DNA of 64,000 nucleotides from an uncultured Gemmatimonadales bacterium (GCA_947259315.1 CAMYLR010000006.1:9655-73654); one strand, 5' to 3'. Positions 53,429 to 62,955 are shown, numbered from the stretch's first letter. Notes: generated from the sequence alone by a model not told the origin. Numbers and translations: made by a program.

Positions 53429-54700
53429 ATGCGGCCCGACCTCCCCACCAAAGCGGCCACGAGTCAGTTCGTCGAAAGCGCGCGGATGGCCTTCTCGACG
53501 CTCTGGTCACACCGGCTCCGGTCGACGCTGACGATCATCGGCATCATCATCGGTGTCACGGCGATCGTCGGCATGACGTCGCTCGTGCGGGGCCTGGATA
53601 GCGAGATCGTCGGCGAGATCCGCGATATCGGTGCCGACCATATGTTCCTGCGCAAGTGGGCCGGTCGGATCGTGGCCGGTGAACGCGAGCTCATACGCCT
53701 CGAGCGCAGGCCGGACATCACCGAGGAAGACGAAGCTGCGATCCGACGACTGTCGACTGTGCAGAACACCGACATCATGCTTGGGACGGCATTTCCAACC
53801 AGCCGCCAGATCTCGTATCGCGCAAACAAGACGACCCAAGACCTGCTCGGTACCACGGAGCGGTACGCCGCGATCAACGCGGCCGAGGTCGAGAGCGGGC
53901 GTTTCTTCACCGCCAGCGAGGTCGCCAACCGTAATCGAGTCGTTGTGTTGGGGAAAGGGATCACGGACGTGCTTTTCCCGCACGTCGATCCGGTTGGAAA
54001 ATCGCCGCGCATCGGTGGTCTTCCGTACACGGTTGTCGGAGTGTTCGAAGAAGAAGTGATGTTGCTCTGGGGTCAGACCAAGGACAATCGTGTCATCATA
54101 CCCTACACCTCGTTCCACCGGGACTTCGACACGAGCCCGGTCATGGATATCATGCTCACGATCGTGCCGACAACTCAGGCCGGCCTCGATCGCGCTCGAG
54201 ACGATGTCACGTTCCTGTTGCGCGCACGACACAAGCTGAGGCCGGGCGAGGAGAACGATTTCGACATCGTCACGCAGTCGAACTTCTTGGAGCTTTGGGA
54301 TCAGATCACAGGATCCGTGTTTCTGGCTATGATCGTCATCAGCTCGATCGGTTTGATGGTCGGGGGGATCGGGGTCATGAACATCATGCTGGTCAGCGTT
54401 ACCGAGCGAACGCGCGAGATCGGGGTCCGGAAAGCACTCGGCGCGCGTCGACGCGATATCTTGTGGCAATTCCTGATCGAAGCCGCAGTACTCACCGGTA
54501 TTGGCGGTATCTTTGGCGTCGTGTTCGGCAGCGCACTTGGCGCAGGCGTGGCTAAGCTGATCGACTTTCCGGTTGCGGTTCCGCTGTGGTCGTTCTTTGT
54601 GGGAGTGGGCTTCAGCGCCGTGATCGGGATCTTCTTCGGGATCTTCCCGGCCCACAAGGCCGCCTCGCTCGATCCTATCGAAGCCCTGCGCTACGAGTAG
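53429..54700 (+). CDS. MacB/FtsX-type ABC transporter permease, second of a pair
   Basis: 423 residues, starting directly after the TAG of the first permease. Same layout: TLTIIGIIIGVTAIVGMTSL, periplasmic domain, then GGIGVMNIMLVSVTERTREI and GVRKALGARRRDILWQFLIE. The strong likeness of the two C-termini points to tandem duplication and a heterodimer. It converges with the coiled-coil gene, 10 bases away. The ATPase must be encoded elsewhere. Confidence 0.9.
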   Translation: MRPDLPTKAATSQFVESARMAFSTLWSHRLRSTLTIIGIIIGVTAIVGMTSLVRGLDSEIVGEIRDIGADHMFLRKWAGRIVAGERELIRLERRPDITEEDEAAIRRLSTVQNTDIMLGTAFPTSRQISYRANKTTQDLLGTTERYAAINAAEVESGRFFTASEVANRNRVVVLGKGITDVLFPHVDPVGKSPRIGGLPYTVVGVFEEEVMLLWGQTKDNRVIIPYTSFHRDFDTSPVMDIMLTIVPTTQAGLDRARDDVTFLLRARHKLRPGEENDFDIVTQSNFLELWDQITGSVFLAMIVISSIGLMVGGIGVMNIMLVSVTERTREIGVRKALGARRRDILWQFLIEAAVLTGIGGIFGVVFGSALGAGVAKLIDFPVAVPLWSFFVGVGFSAVIGIFFGIFPAHKAASLDPIEALRYE

Positions 54701-54710
54701 CACCCATCAT

Positions 54711-55202
54711 CTAACGGAAGCTCTCGATTTGAGGGAGCTGAATCCCGCGTTCCACGGCGGTTTGCTGGAGCTGGTTGGCGCTATCGATGAGCGCGTTGTG
54801 CGTATCGACAAGAGTCGAGTACTGAGCGTACGACTGTTGCATCTCGGCCACGCTTGAATTGTGTGTCTCGACGATCTCGTTGTGACGCGAGATCACACTA
54901 CGGTAGCGCCGATACTCGCTGCTCGGCAGCCGACCATTGACCGCTTCCCGTTCGAGCCCCGCGATCTCTAGACTGAGACGGTGCAGCCGGGCCTTCTCCT
55001 CTTCAACCCCGGCTTCGAGTACCGCCAGGGCTGTGGACAACGAGTCGATGCGAGTCTTCTGCTCACCGAGCTTGGTCGCGACCTGACTCCAAGCATCGCG
55101 GTACGGGGCCTGTGAACGATAACGCCAGAGCGAATGGCCGGTCGCGACCGCCAACAGCATGGCAGTCAGAAAAACGAATACCCCGATCCGTCGCTTATCC
55201 AC
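54711..55202 (-). CDS. Membrane-anchored coiled-coil protein
   Basis: 163 residues starting with GTG. One N-terminal membrane helix (GVFVFLTAMLLAVATGHSLW), then a long heptad-rich region (RIDSLSTALAVLEAGVEEEK, ARLHRLSLEIAGLEREAV, and EMQQSYAQYSTLVDTHNALI). No known family is recognised. It lies 2 bases after the cyclase-STAND gene and is probably co-transcribed, so it may be a membrane partner of that regulator. Confidence 0.7.
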   Translation of the reverse strand: MDKRRIGVFVFLTAMLLAVATGHSLWRYRSQAPYRDAWSQVATKLGEQKTRIDSLSTALAVLEAGVEEEKARLHRLSLEIAGLEREAVNGRLPSSEYRRYRSVISRHNEIVETHNSSVAEMQQSYAQYSTLVDTHNALIDSANQLQQTAVERGIQLPQIESFR

Positions 55203-55204
55203 GC

Positions 55205-57979
55205 TTACGACTCGTGGCCGACGGTTTGAGACCGAATAAGCTGGTCCACGGTATCCAGGTCGAGTTCTCGGCCCTCGGCCAGCAATCTCTCCAGCGATTC
55301 CTCTCCAAACTCCGTACGGCCTGCCTCCAGAAGCTGCTCGCAGTCGTCACGCTCCAACGTCGACCTCGTGATCGTGACCGTTTCCAGAATGCGGTTCGCT
55401 GCTCCGAGCAGCCGAATCCCCAGCTCCAATCGACCGACGTCGGCCTCCAACCCAGCCAAGCAAGACAGCGCGCAGCCGGTGCCGGCCTCGAGTCGGAGCT
55501 CCCGGAAACCATGAAACACCTCCAGGTACATGTCGCGCGCGCGATCCCACTCACCATGCGACCTCGCCAGTCCGGCCAGGTAAAACTGCGACCACATGAT
55601 GCCGGTCTTTGCACCCAGTTCCTGAAACAGGGCATGACCTCTCTTGTGGTGACGTTCGGCCGTGTCGAGGTCGTCGCGTTGACGTGCTACGACGCCCAGG
55701 TACTGATTCACAAATGCCGAAGTGAGCTGGTTCCCCGTGCGGCGCGCGATATCCCCGGCCTCGAGGAAATACGTTTCGGCCCTGTCGATGTCGCCCTCCC
55801 CGAGATACGAGTCACCCAGGTTCATGATCGCTCCGGCAGCACCAAAGGAATCGCCGGTCTTCTTGTATAACTGGAGCGCATCTTCGAAAAGCTGGCGAGC
55901 GTCATCGCGTAATCCGTCGCGACTCCGGGCATTCCCCAAGTTCATGAGAGCTCTTGCGACTCCGGGCTCGTAACCAGCCTCTCTATACAGACCCAAGCTC
56001 TGTTCGAATTTGGCTATCGTGGCCGGGCTGTTGTCGCCCTGAATCTGGGCGAATCTACCGATCAGGTTGATCGCGTGAGCCTGATCGACCGGCTCTAGAC
56101 GATCGAGTTGAGCCTCCAGCTTCTCCAGAATCCGACGCCCGTCCTCGACCACTCCGCGCCGGAACCACATCGCCGGCAGAGCCTGTGCAAGTCGCACCGC
56201 AAGCACGCTCTCATTCGCCCCGAGCGCCCAATACAGTGCCGTGCGGACATTCTCGTACTCAGCTGACAGTCTGGCGAGCGCGGCAGGAACCTCGGGCCAC
56301 GAGGCGCGACTCGGATCAACATCCTGAGCCAACTTCGCGAACGCTTCGGCATGTTGGCGCCGCCACCGATCTGCATCGCCCGACTCTTCCAGCAGCTCGA
56401 TGCTGAAATCACGGATCGTTCGCAGCCGCTCGAAGCGTGGTTCTTCCGTGTCGCTGTGCGACAACCGCAACAAGCCCTTGTCGACCAACGATGAGAGAAT
56501 CTCGACGACGTCGAAATGCTCGTCTTCAGCGACGCACACCCTCTCGGCGGCCTCGATCGTGAACCCGCCGTCGAAGACCGCCTGCCTGCGAAACAACGCC
56601 TGCTCGTCCTCGTTCAACAAGTTGTAGCTCCACAGCAATGCACCTCGCAGCGTCCGTTGCCGATCAGGTAGATCGCGGGTTCCGCTGGTCAGAAAGTCGA
56701 ATCTGCGGCCAAGCCTGCGGACGAGCGCCTGCGGCGGGAACATCTTCACTCGAGCTGCGGCCAGCTCGATCGCCAACGGAAGACCATCTAGCTGGTGGAC
56801 GATCTCGGCTACCGCGGGCGCGTTACCCTCGCTGAGCTGAAACGACGGCACCACCGCTCGCGCCCGCTCCGTAAACAGCGCCACCGACTCGTAGTCAGTC
56901 AGCTTCTCGATCGCCGGCAATCGCTTCGGGTTTGGGAACGACAACGGCGGAACCGGATACTCGTGCTCACCGCGGATGCGAAGCGGCGCCTGGCTGGTAA
57001 CCAACACCGTCAGGCGCGGTGCATCGCGCAGCAACTCAGCCACGTACGGGGCTGCCGCCAAAACCTGTTCGAAGTTGTCGAGCACAAGCAGCAGCTGCCG
57101 CTCGTCCAAGTACGCTGCCAGCAACTTTTCGGCGTTGTCCGTTCCCTCGATCTCGACGTCCACTGCCTCGAGGATCGCCACCGCGACGCGCTCGGGCTCA
57201 CGGACGACCGCCAGATCGACCAGAAAAACACCGTGTTCGAAGGCGTCAACGATCTCGGCAGCTACCTGGACCCCAAGTCGGGTCTTTCCCGTTCCGCTGG
57301 GACCGGTCAGCGTGACTACACGGGCGTCGTCACGAAGAACCAGCTCTCGCACCTCCTCGATCTCGCGCGACCGGCCCACCACGGCGGTCGCTTGCGCCGG
57401 GAGGTTGTTCGGTCGAGCATCGAGCGTATTGAGGGGCGGGAACTCATCTGGAAGATCGCCCGTCACAAGCTGAAAGATGCGCTCCGGCTCAGTTAGGTCT
57501 TTGAGGGCTCGCAAACCGAGATCGCGCAGTGCGACCCCTTCCGGAAAACGCTCCGACACCAGCCGCTCAACCGCCTGGGAAAGCAAAATCTGGCCGCCGT
57601 GTCCGACGGCCAAGAGACGCGCTACACGATTGAGTGCGATACCGAAGTAGTCACCACCACGGGCCTCCGCCTCGCCGCTGTGAATCGCCATTCGAACACG
57701 CAGCGGCTGGGGAGTGCTCCACTCTTCTTCCGTCAGTTGACGTTGCGCCGCCAAAGCGGCCGCCACCGCTTGTGGGGCTGAATCAAAAGCCGTAAAGACC
57801 CCATCGCCGACGTTCTTGAACACTTTCCCTCCGTGCTCTTCGACAAGGCAACCAAGCAGCGAATCGTGCCGCTCGAGCGCCGTCGGCATGTGGTTTGGGT
57901 AGCGCTCCCACATCTCAGTGCTACCCTGGATGTCAGTAGCAAGAAAAGTGATCGTCCCGGTGGGTCCGTCGTTCGTCAT
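55205..57979 (-). CDS. Class III nucleotide cyclase fused to STAND ATPase and TPR repeats
   Basis: 924 residues. The cyclase domain (1-175) has metal Asp16 (FLATDIQGSTEMW), Lys55 and Asp59 (FKNVGDGVFTAF), Asp110 (GGDYFG) and Asn117/Arg121 (ALNRVAR), so it looks active, probably on ATP. The NB-ARC-like STAND ATPase has Walker A GPSGTGKT (226-233), then LLLVLDNFEQVLAAAP and LDGLPLAIELAAARVKMFPP. The last ~300 residues are TPR repeats (AHAINLIGRFAQIQGDNSPA, RALMNLGNARSRDGLRDDAR). No DNA-binding domain is seen. It probably senses a ligand or partner by the TPRs and outputs cAMP. Confidence 0.9.
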   Translation of the reverse strand: MTNDGPTGTITFLATDIQGSTEMWERYPNHMPTALERHDSLLGCLVEEHGGKVFKNVGDGVFTAFDSAPQAVAAALAAQRQLTEEEWSTPQPLRVRMAIHSGEAEARGGDYFGIALNRVARLLAVGHGGQILLSQAVERLVSERFPEGVALRDLGLRALKDLTEPERIFQLVTGDLPDEFPPLNTLDARPNNLPAQATAVVGRSREIEEVRELVLRDDARVVTLTGPSGTGKTRLGVQVAAEIVDAFEHGVFLVDLAVVREPERVAVAILEAVDVEIEGTDNAEKLLAAYLDERQLLLVLDNFEQVLAAAPYVAELLRDAPRLTVLVTSQAPLRIRGEHEYPVPPLSFPNPKRLPAIEKLTDYESVALFTERARAVVPSFQLSEGNAPAVAEIVHQLDGLPLAIELAAARVKMFPPQALVRRLGRRFDFLTSGTRDLPDRQRTLRGALLWSYNLLNEDEQALFRRQAVFDGGFTIEAAERVCVAEDEHFDVVEILSSLVDKGLLRLSHSDTEEPRFERLRTIRDFSIELLEESGDADRWRRQHAEAFAKLAQDVDPSRASWPEVPAALARLSAEYENVRTALYWALGANESVLAVRLAQALPAMWFRRGVVEDGRRILEKLEAQLDRLEPVDQAHAINLIGRFAQIQGDNSPATIAKFEQSLGLYREAGYEPGVARALMNLGNARSRDGLRDDARQLFEDALQLYKKTGDSFGAAGAIMNLGDSYLGEGDIDRAETYFLEAGDIARRTGNQLTSAFVNQYLGVVARQRDDLDTAERHHKRGHALFQELGAKTGIMWSQFYLAGLARSHGEWDRARDMYLEVFHGFRELRLEAGTGCALSCLAGLEADVGRLELGIRLLGAANRILETVTITRSTLERDDCEQLLEAGRTEFGEESLERLLAEGRELDLDTVDQLIRSQTVGHES

Positions 57980-58001
57980 TTCAATCGATGCAAAGCCGGC
58001 G

Positions 58002-58769
58002 CTAAGGGCGCTCCACCTGCGAACTGGGGACGATCACTCGTCCCCCGTCGCCAAGTTCGAGCAGTGCCTTGCGGCCGCCATCGTAATCGTCGGCCCAGGC
58101 GATGACGGGAACGGTGGTACCGCGGTAAACGACCTCGTCAACCGGGGTCGGTGGATCACCCTCGAGAGCGATCTTCCAAAACGGGTTCCCACGCCTCTCC
58201 TCTCCCACCGTCGACGGGGGTCCGTGACCGCACCATAGCGTCGTCTCGTCGGGCAACCCCGGGAAGACCTCGCGCACGGTGGCCAGGAGCGCTTCCGTCG
58301 AGGCGTCACCACCGTCAGTACGGCCACTCCCCAGTCGGAACAAGAAGTCACCGACGAAGACATGGCCGTCGATATGGTAACTAACGCTCTCTGGGCTGTG
58401 TCCCGGCGTTGCGGAGACGTGGATATTGTGAGCAGCAAAGTGGAGGTCCTCACCGCCGATGACCGCTCGATCGACTTTGAACGGTGCATCTGGCGGCCCA
58501 ACCACCGGCGCGCCCAGAGCATTAACGACCTCAGCCAGCGCTGCCCAATGATCGCCGTGCAGATGAGTCACCAAGATCCACCGAACATCGCCGCCCCGCG
58601 CTTCCGCGGCGGCGATCAGATCGTCCGCTCGATCGCCAGGATCGATGATGACCAGCGAGCCGGTGTCAGTGGCCTGAACCACAAACCCGTTCGTCAGCAG
58701 ATCGTTGAGCACGAAACGGTGCACCTGAATGTGCTCGTCGATCACGATCTCGTCTGCACCCGTCATCAT
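58002..58769 (-). CDS. Metallo-beta-lactamase-fold hydrolase
   Basis: 255 residues. Zinc motifs: ILVTHLHGDHWAALAEV, SATPGHSPESVSYH, FVGDFLFRLGSGRTDGG and LWCGHGPPSTVGEERRGNPF. The last ~50 residues are an added beta-rich tail (YRGTTVPVIAWADDYDGG). It resembles glyoxalase-II-like small hydrolases. The ATG overlaps the kbl stop as ATGA, so it may act on a thioester or aldehyde product near the threonine pathway; this is inference. Confidence 0.87.
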   Translation of the reverse strand: MMTGADEIVIDEHIQVHRFVLNDLLTNGFVVQATDTGSLVIIDPGDRADDLIAAAEARGGDVRWILVTHLHGDHWAALAEVVNALGAPVVGPPDAPFKVDRAVIGGEDLHFAAHNIHVSATPGHSPESVSYHIDGHVFVGDFLFRLGSGRTDGGDASTEALLATVREVFPGLPDETTLWCGHGPPSTVGEERRGNPFWKIALEGDPPTPVDEVVYRGTTVPVIAWADDYDGGRKALLELGDGGRVIVPSSQVERP

Positions 58770-59959
58770 GGTGTTGCCACCCCGTGCCGCTGGCCGACCC
58801 TCTCGATCGCCGCGACGGCCTGCTCTAGCTCTTCTCTCGTGTGCGCCGCAGAGATCTGAGCCCTGAGGCGAGCCTCGCCATGTGGCACCACTGGATAGCC
58901 AAAGCCTGACACGTAAACTCCCTCGTCGAGGAGCTCCTTGGACATTTGAATCGCCAACGCTGTCTCGCCAACGATCACCGGCACGACCGGGTGAACACCA
59001 CGCGGTACGTCGAACCCGCGCGACTCGAGCTCGGTGCGGAAGAACCGAGTGTTCTCACGCAATCGGGCCACCAAAGCCGGGGACTCGTCGAGCAGGTCAA
59101 AAGCCGCCAAGGAAGCGTTGACGATCATCGGTGGCAACGAGTTTGAGAACAAATACGGCCGGGAACGCTGGCGCAGAGTGTCGATCACCGACTGCGGGCC
59201 GGCGACAAACCCGCCTGCCGCCCCACCCATCGCTTTTCCAAGCGTTCCAGTAACGATGTCGATCTGGCCGTGAACACCCAGCTCTTCGGCCGTACCGCGA
59301 CCCCTGGCGCCTAGCACCCCGGTGGCGTGCGAGTCGTCGACGACGAGCAACGCGCCATGCTGGCGACACGTGGCCACGAGCTCGTCCAGCTGGGCCAGCT
59401 TGCCCTCCATCGAGAACACACCGTCGGTGACGACCATCCGGTGGCGCGATTCGTCCTCTTCGAGCATCTCCGCCAAGGCATCGAGATCGTCGTGCGGATA
59501 GCGATACCGGTTCGCCTTGCAGAGCCTGATACCATCGATAATCGACGCATGGTTCAGCTCATCCGAGAACACCGCGTCTTCAGCCGTCAGGGTAGCCGCG
59601 AACAGCGCCTCGTTGGCGTTCCAACACGATGTGTAGAGAATCGCGTCATCGGTCTCGAAAAACTCGGCGATCCGGCGCTCAAGCTCCAGATGGAGGGTCT
59701 GGGTCCCACAAATAAACCGCACCGATGCCATTCCGAACCCCCACTCATCGATCGCCTTGCGGGCGGCGTCCCGCACTTTTGGATGATCCGCCAACCCCAG
59801 GTAATTATTCGAGGTCAGCATGACGATCGAACGTCCGTCCACCTGGACGGATGCGCCCTGGGGACCCTCGAGTTGGTGCTCGACCTTGTACGTGCCGGCT
59901 TCCTTCTGAGCGAGGATCTCGGTCGTCAAATGATCTAGCAGCGCGTGAGCGTCACGCAT
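58766..59959 (-). CDS. kbl: 2-amino-3-ketobutyrate CoA ligase (glycine C-acetyltransferase)
   Basis: 397 residues from the ATG at 59959, 8 bases inside tdh; the longer frame upstream is antisense to nothing known and rejected. PLP fold type I: MLTSNNYLGLADHPKV, GMASVRFICGTQTLHLELE, VVDDSHATGVLGARGRG and the lysine motif TGTLGKAMGGAAGGF. It splits 2-amino-3-ketobutyrate with CoA to glycine and acetyl-CoA. It works with the Tdh encoded directly upstream. Confidence 0.96.
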   Translation of the reverse strand: MRDAHALLDHLTTEILAQKEAGTYKVEHQLEGPQGASVQVDGRSIVMLTSNNYLGLADHPKVRDAARKAIDEWGFGMASVRFICGTQTLHLELERRIAEFFETDDAILYTSCWNANEALFAATLTAEDAVFSDELNHASIIDGIRLCKANRYRYPHDDLDALAEMLEEDESRHRMVVTDGVFSMEGKLAQLDELVATCRQHGALLVVDDSHATGVLGARGRGTAEELGVHGQIDIVTGTLGKAMGGAAGGFVAGPQSVIDTLRQRSRPYLFSNSLPPMIVNASLAAFDLLDESPALVARLRENTRFFRTELESRGFDVPRGVHPVVPVIVGETALAIQMSKELLDEGVYVSGFGYPVVPHGEARLRAQISAAHTREELEQAVAAIERVGQRHGVATP

Positions 59960-61049
59960 GTCCGTTCTCCCCATGCGGATAGAACACCACCTTGAGCGCT
60001 TCGTGCGAGTCAAACGCGTCCATGCCGTCGGTGAACTCTTCCAGCCCCTGATACTCGTGCGAGACAAGCGAGCCGACCTGCAACCCATCGGCCAGCAGCG
60101 CCAGCATCTTCTCCCACGTCGAGAACATCCGCCGCCCCGTGATGGCCTGCATCGACAAACCCTTAAAAACGAAGTGCCGGGCAAAGCGCTCGATCGTGAT
60201 CCCCTCACTGGAAGGGATCCCGAGCATCGACAACGAGCCGCCACCGCGGGCGATTTCCAACCCCTGGTTGATAGCCGCCTCGGCGCCCGACATCTCCAAC
60301 ACCAGATCGACGCCTCCATCGGTCTCCTCGAGTATCCGACGCGTCGCCTCGGCGGTAAGCTCTCCGCCGGTCCGCAGAACCGTCACCCCGCTTGCCCCCA
60401 GGCCGACCCGCCACTGCTCTGCTTGCTCGATCGCCCGCTCACTCACATCGAGGATGTAGATGTGCCCAGCACCTTGGTGGTCTGCGATCGCCGCCGCCAT
60501 GGCGCCAATCGGACCGTATCCCAGCACAGCCACGCGGGCGTCTATCAGCGGATGGTCTTGGACGGTATGTACGGCGTTGCCTAACGCGTCCAGAAACGCG
60601 CCGATCTTCAACGGCACGACATCACGTGGCAGCCGAACGACGTTGCGTGCCGGAACGATGACATACTCGGCAAATGTCCCATCGTGGTGAAAACCGATGA
60701 TCTGTGTGCGCTCACAGACGTGAGCTTGTCCACTCCGACATGGTGTGCAACGCCCACACGTCACGTGCATCTCAGCCGACACATAATCGCCGGGTTGAAG
60801 ATCATCCCGGTCCGGTTCTGGCCCCACCACGTCGATCTCGCCACAGAACTCGTGACCATAGACACGTGGTGGATGAATCATGTGTCGGACTGATGGATCC
60901 CAATGGAAGATGTGTCGATCCGAACCGCAAATCGCTGCAGCCTGCACGCGCACCCGTACCTCCCCGGGTCCCGGTTCGGGCTTTGGAACCTTAGTGACGG
61001 TCGTCCCGGCAGCTCCAGCTTTGGCGTTGATCTTGACGACCGCTTGCAT
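59952..61049 (-). CDS. tdh: L-threonine 3-dehydrogenase
   Basis: 365-residue zinc medium-chain dehydrogenase. Catalytic-zinc region AAAICGSDRHIFHW and YGHEFCGEIDVVG; structural-zinc cysteines CGRCTPCRSGQAHVC; NAD site VAVLGYGPIGAMAAAIA. It oxidises threonine to 2-amino-3-ketobutyrate. It is about 20 residues longer than E. coli Tdh. GAGGGG precedes the ATG. It is followed by kbl and preceded by trxB, 10 bases away. Confidence 0.93.
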   Translation of the reverse strand: MQAVVKINAKAGAAGTTVTKVPKPEPGPGEVRVRVQAAAICGSDRHIFHWDPSVRHMIHPPRVYGHEFCGEIDVVGPEPDRDDLQPGDYVSAEMHVTCGRCTPCRSGQAHVCERTQIIGFHHDGTFAEYVIVPARNVVRLPRDVVPLKIGAFLDALGNAVHTVQDHPLIDARVAVLGYGPIGAMAAAIADHQGAGHIYILDVSERAIEQAEQWRVGLGASGVTVLRTGGELTAEATRRILEETDGGVDLVLEMSGAEAAINQGLEIARGGGSLSMLGIPSSEGITIERFARHFVFKGLSMQAITGRRMFSTWEKMLALLADGLQVGSLVSHEYQGLEEFTDGMDAFDSHEALKVVFYPHGENGHA

Positions 61050-61059
61050 GGTGTACCCC

Positions 61060-62043
61060 TCAGGTCGACGTTCGCGTGGTCGCTACGGACGACTGGGGCG
61101 CTTCACCGGCCAGTTCCAGATATCGCTCGGCGTCGATTGCCGCTCGGCACCCGGCCGCGGCCGCGGTCACCGCCTGCCGATAGATATGATCATGCACATC
61201 GCCGCCGACAAACACCCCGTCGGTTTCCGTGTGCGATCGGCCGGGCTCCTTTTGCAGCAAGTACCCCTGGGCGTCCATCGGCAATTGTCCTTCGAAGATG
61301 GCGGTGTTCGGGATGTGACCGATAGCGAGGAAGAAACCGTTGATGGGCTTCTCCCAACGCTCATCCGTGACGGTATTCCAGAGCTTGACCGCCTCCACCT
61401 CGGCGTCACCCACCACTTCCGTCGCCTGGGTGTTCCAAATGAACTCTATCTTGGGATTATCAAACGCCCGATCCTGCATGATCTTGGACGCCCGCAACTG
61501 ATCCCGACGGTGAATCACTGACACCTTGCTGGCAAATCGCGTCAGGAAGATCGCCTCCTCCATAGCGCTGTCGCCGCCGCCGACAACGGCCAACTCCTGA
61601 TCCTGAAAGAAGTAGCCATCGCACGTCGCGCATGTCGAGACACCATGGCCTATTAGGCGATCCTCGCCCGGGATGTCGAGCATCTTGGCCGATGCCCCCG
61701 AGCAGATGATCAGAGTTTGAGTCTCGACCTGTGAGCCTTCGATCTCGAGCCGAAACGGCCGTTCGGAGAGATCGGCGGCGGTCGCGTCACCGGGTACGAA
61801 ACGCGCCCCGAAGCGAGCCGCCTGCTGTTTCATAAACTGGATCAGCTCCGGCCCCTGGACTCCCTCGGGAAAACCAGGATAGTTCTCAACATCCGTTGTC
61901 AGCGACAGCTGCCCGCCGGCATCGACACCGAGAACAACGAGCGGATCCAAGTTGGCTCGGGCAGCGTAGATCGCCGCGGTTAGGCCGGCACACCCCGATC
62001 CCAGTATGACAACGTTCTCGACACTGTTTTTCTTGGCGCTCAC
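61060..62043 (-). CDS. trxB: Thioredoxin reductase
   Basis: 327 residues. FAD motif VVILGSGCAGLTAAIYAARA, redox pair in VSTCATCDGYFFQDQ (CxxC), NADPH motif LAVVGGGDSAMEEAIFL and the C-terminal FVGGDVHDHIYRQAVTAAAA. It reduces thioredoxin with NADPH. The start is GTG with GGAGG upstream. In many TrxB the first Gly motif is GxGPAG; here it is GSGCAG, with an extra Cys. Confidence 0.95.
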   Translation of the reverse strand: MSAKKNSVENVVILGSGCAGLTAAIYAARANLDPLVVLGVDAGGQLSLTTDVENYPGFPEGVQGPELIQFMKQQAARFGARFVPGDATAADLSERPFRLEIEGSQVETQTLIICSGASAKMLDIPGEDRLIGHGVSTCATCDGYFFQDQELAVVGGGDSAMEEAIFLTRFASKVSVIHRRDQLRASKIMQDRAFDNPKIEFIWNTQATEVVGDAEVEAVKLWNTVTDERWEKPINGFFLAIGHIPNTAIFEGQLPMDAQGYLLQKEPGRSHTETDGVFVGGDVHDHIYRQAVTAAAAGCRAAIDAERYLELAGEAPQSSVATTRTST

Positions 62044-62057
62044 TGCGTGCCTCCGGC

Positions 62058-62726
62058 TTACGATCCGGGCTCGGACAAAACACCCTCCGTAGCTTCTTGG
62101 GGCGCTACCGCCTTCCCTTCGATCCGCATCTTGGCGAGTCCTACACCAGCATCGTGAAATGCCGTGCGAATGGCGACGAACTGCTTGGCCAGCTGGTTGA
62201 CTGGTTGGACATCTGGAAGCCGGATCGTGGCGAGGGTTCTTCCATCGGACCCGCCCCGAGTCGTGATTTCAGCGTTCGGCACAACGGCCTGGACGATTTG
62301 CTTTACCTTTTTATCACGCGCGTGATATGTCGACGGAGAATCCGTCCAGAAGTCGAGGTCAAACGGGACTGCATAGGTCAGGGCGGCATCCGACCATGGG
62401 CCAAGAGCCGACGGGTCGGATTCGCCTCGGTATAACTCCTCCTTGCCCTCCAAGGCGCGCAACGCCTCCTCCTCGTGGACCTCTCCATAGCCGTCACGTT
62501 CGGTACCCAGCTCATGCTGGACCGAGATCCCCAACGACTTGTCCGTCGCGGTCGTTACCAAATGGTAGCTTCCGCTCCCATCGCCCCGGTCAATGGCCTC
62601 GGACTGCGAAACCACCTCAACTACGGTAGAACCAAACTCGGGGGTCACTTGACCGTACATGCTCGCTGGCAGAGCGCTGATCGACACAAAAACCATCAGG
62701 GCCTGTAGGGGCCAACCTGACCGCAT
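62058..62726 (-). CDS. Secreted protein of unknown function
   Basis: 222 residues from the ATG at 62726 with AGGAGATTGAGT as ribosome site. A signal peptide (ALMVFVSISALPASMYGQ) is followed by about 195 residues without recognised domains; segments include TPEFGSTVVEVVSQSEAID and RLPDVQPVNQLAKQFVAIRT. It ends 14 bases before trxB and is probably in the same transcript. I do not recognise a family. Confidence 0.7.
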   Translation of the reverse strand: MRSGWPLQALMVFVSISALPASMYGQVTPEFGSTVVEVVSQSEAIDRGDGSGSYHLVTTATDKSLGISVQHELGTERDGYGEVHEEEALRALEGKEELYRGESDPSALGPWSDAALTYAVPFDLDFWTDSPSTYHARDKKVKQIVQAVVPNAEITTRGGSDGRTLATIRLPDVQPVNQLAKQFVAIRTAFHDAGVGLAKMRIEGKAVAPQEATEGVLSEPGS

Positions 62727-62791
62727 ACTCAATCTCCTCTTAAACTTGGTTCACCCAACAGTGATTTTCCGCTAGAAGCTGGTTCGAACGA

Positions 62792-62820
62792 CGAGCGGGG
62801 AGCAGGCTGCCCCCCGCTCG
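62792..62820 (-). terminator. Hairpin after tRNA-Gln (possible terminator)
   Basis: A 9-bp inverted repeat (CGAGCGGGG / CCCCGCTCG) with an 11-base interior lies 8 bases past the encoded CCA end. No T-run follows on the minus strand. It may define the tRNA 3' trailer. Confidence 0.4.
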
Positions 62821-62827
62821 AATCGGT

Positions 62828-62903
62828 TGGTTGGCCCGCCTGGACTCGAACCAGGAGTCTCTTGATCCAGAGTCAAGCGTGTTGCCAATTACACCACGGG
62901 CCA
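62828..62903 (-). tRNA. tRNA-Gln (anticodon CUG)
   Basis: Cloverleaf on the minus strand. Acceptor TGGCCCG pairs with CGGGCCA; the discriminator is A. D-arm GTGT/ACAC; anticodon stem CTTGA/TCAAG with loop CTCTGGA (anticodon CTG). T-arm CCTGG-TTCGAGT-CCAGG. The 3' CCA is encoded in the DNA. The T-A first pair is typical of tRNA-Gln. Excluding CCA the gene is 62831-62903. Confidence 0.96.
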
Positions 62904-62955
62904 ATCAGGCGACAAACGTAACGTCCGGCCCTTTCCTGGGGCAACAGACCGAAGG

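Noticed and set aside
53507-54703. Long open frame (398 codons) antisense to the second permease
   Set aside because: It mirrors codon periodicity of the real gene; its protein is low-complexity, His/Asp/Arg-rich, and has no family features.
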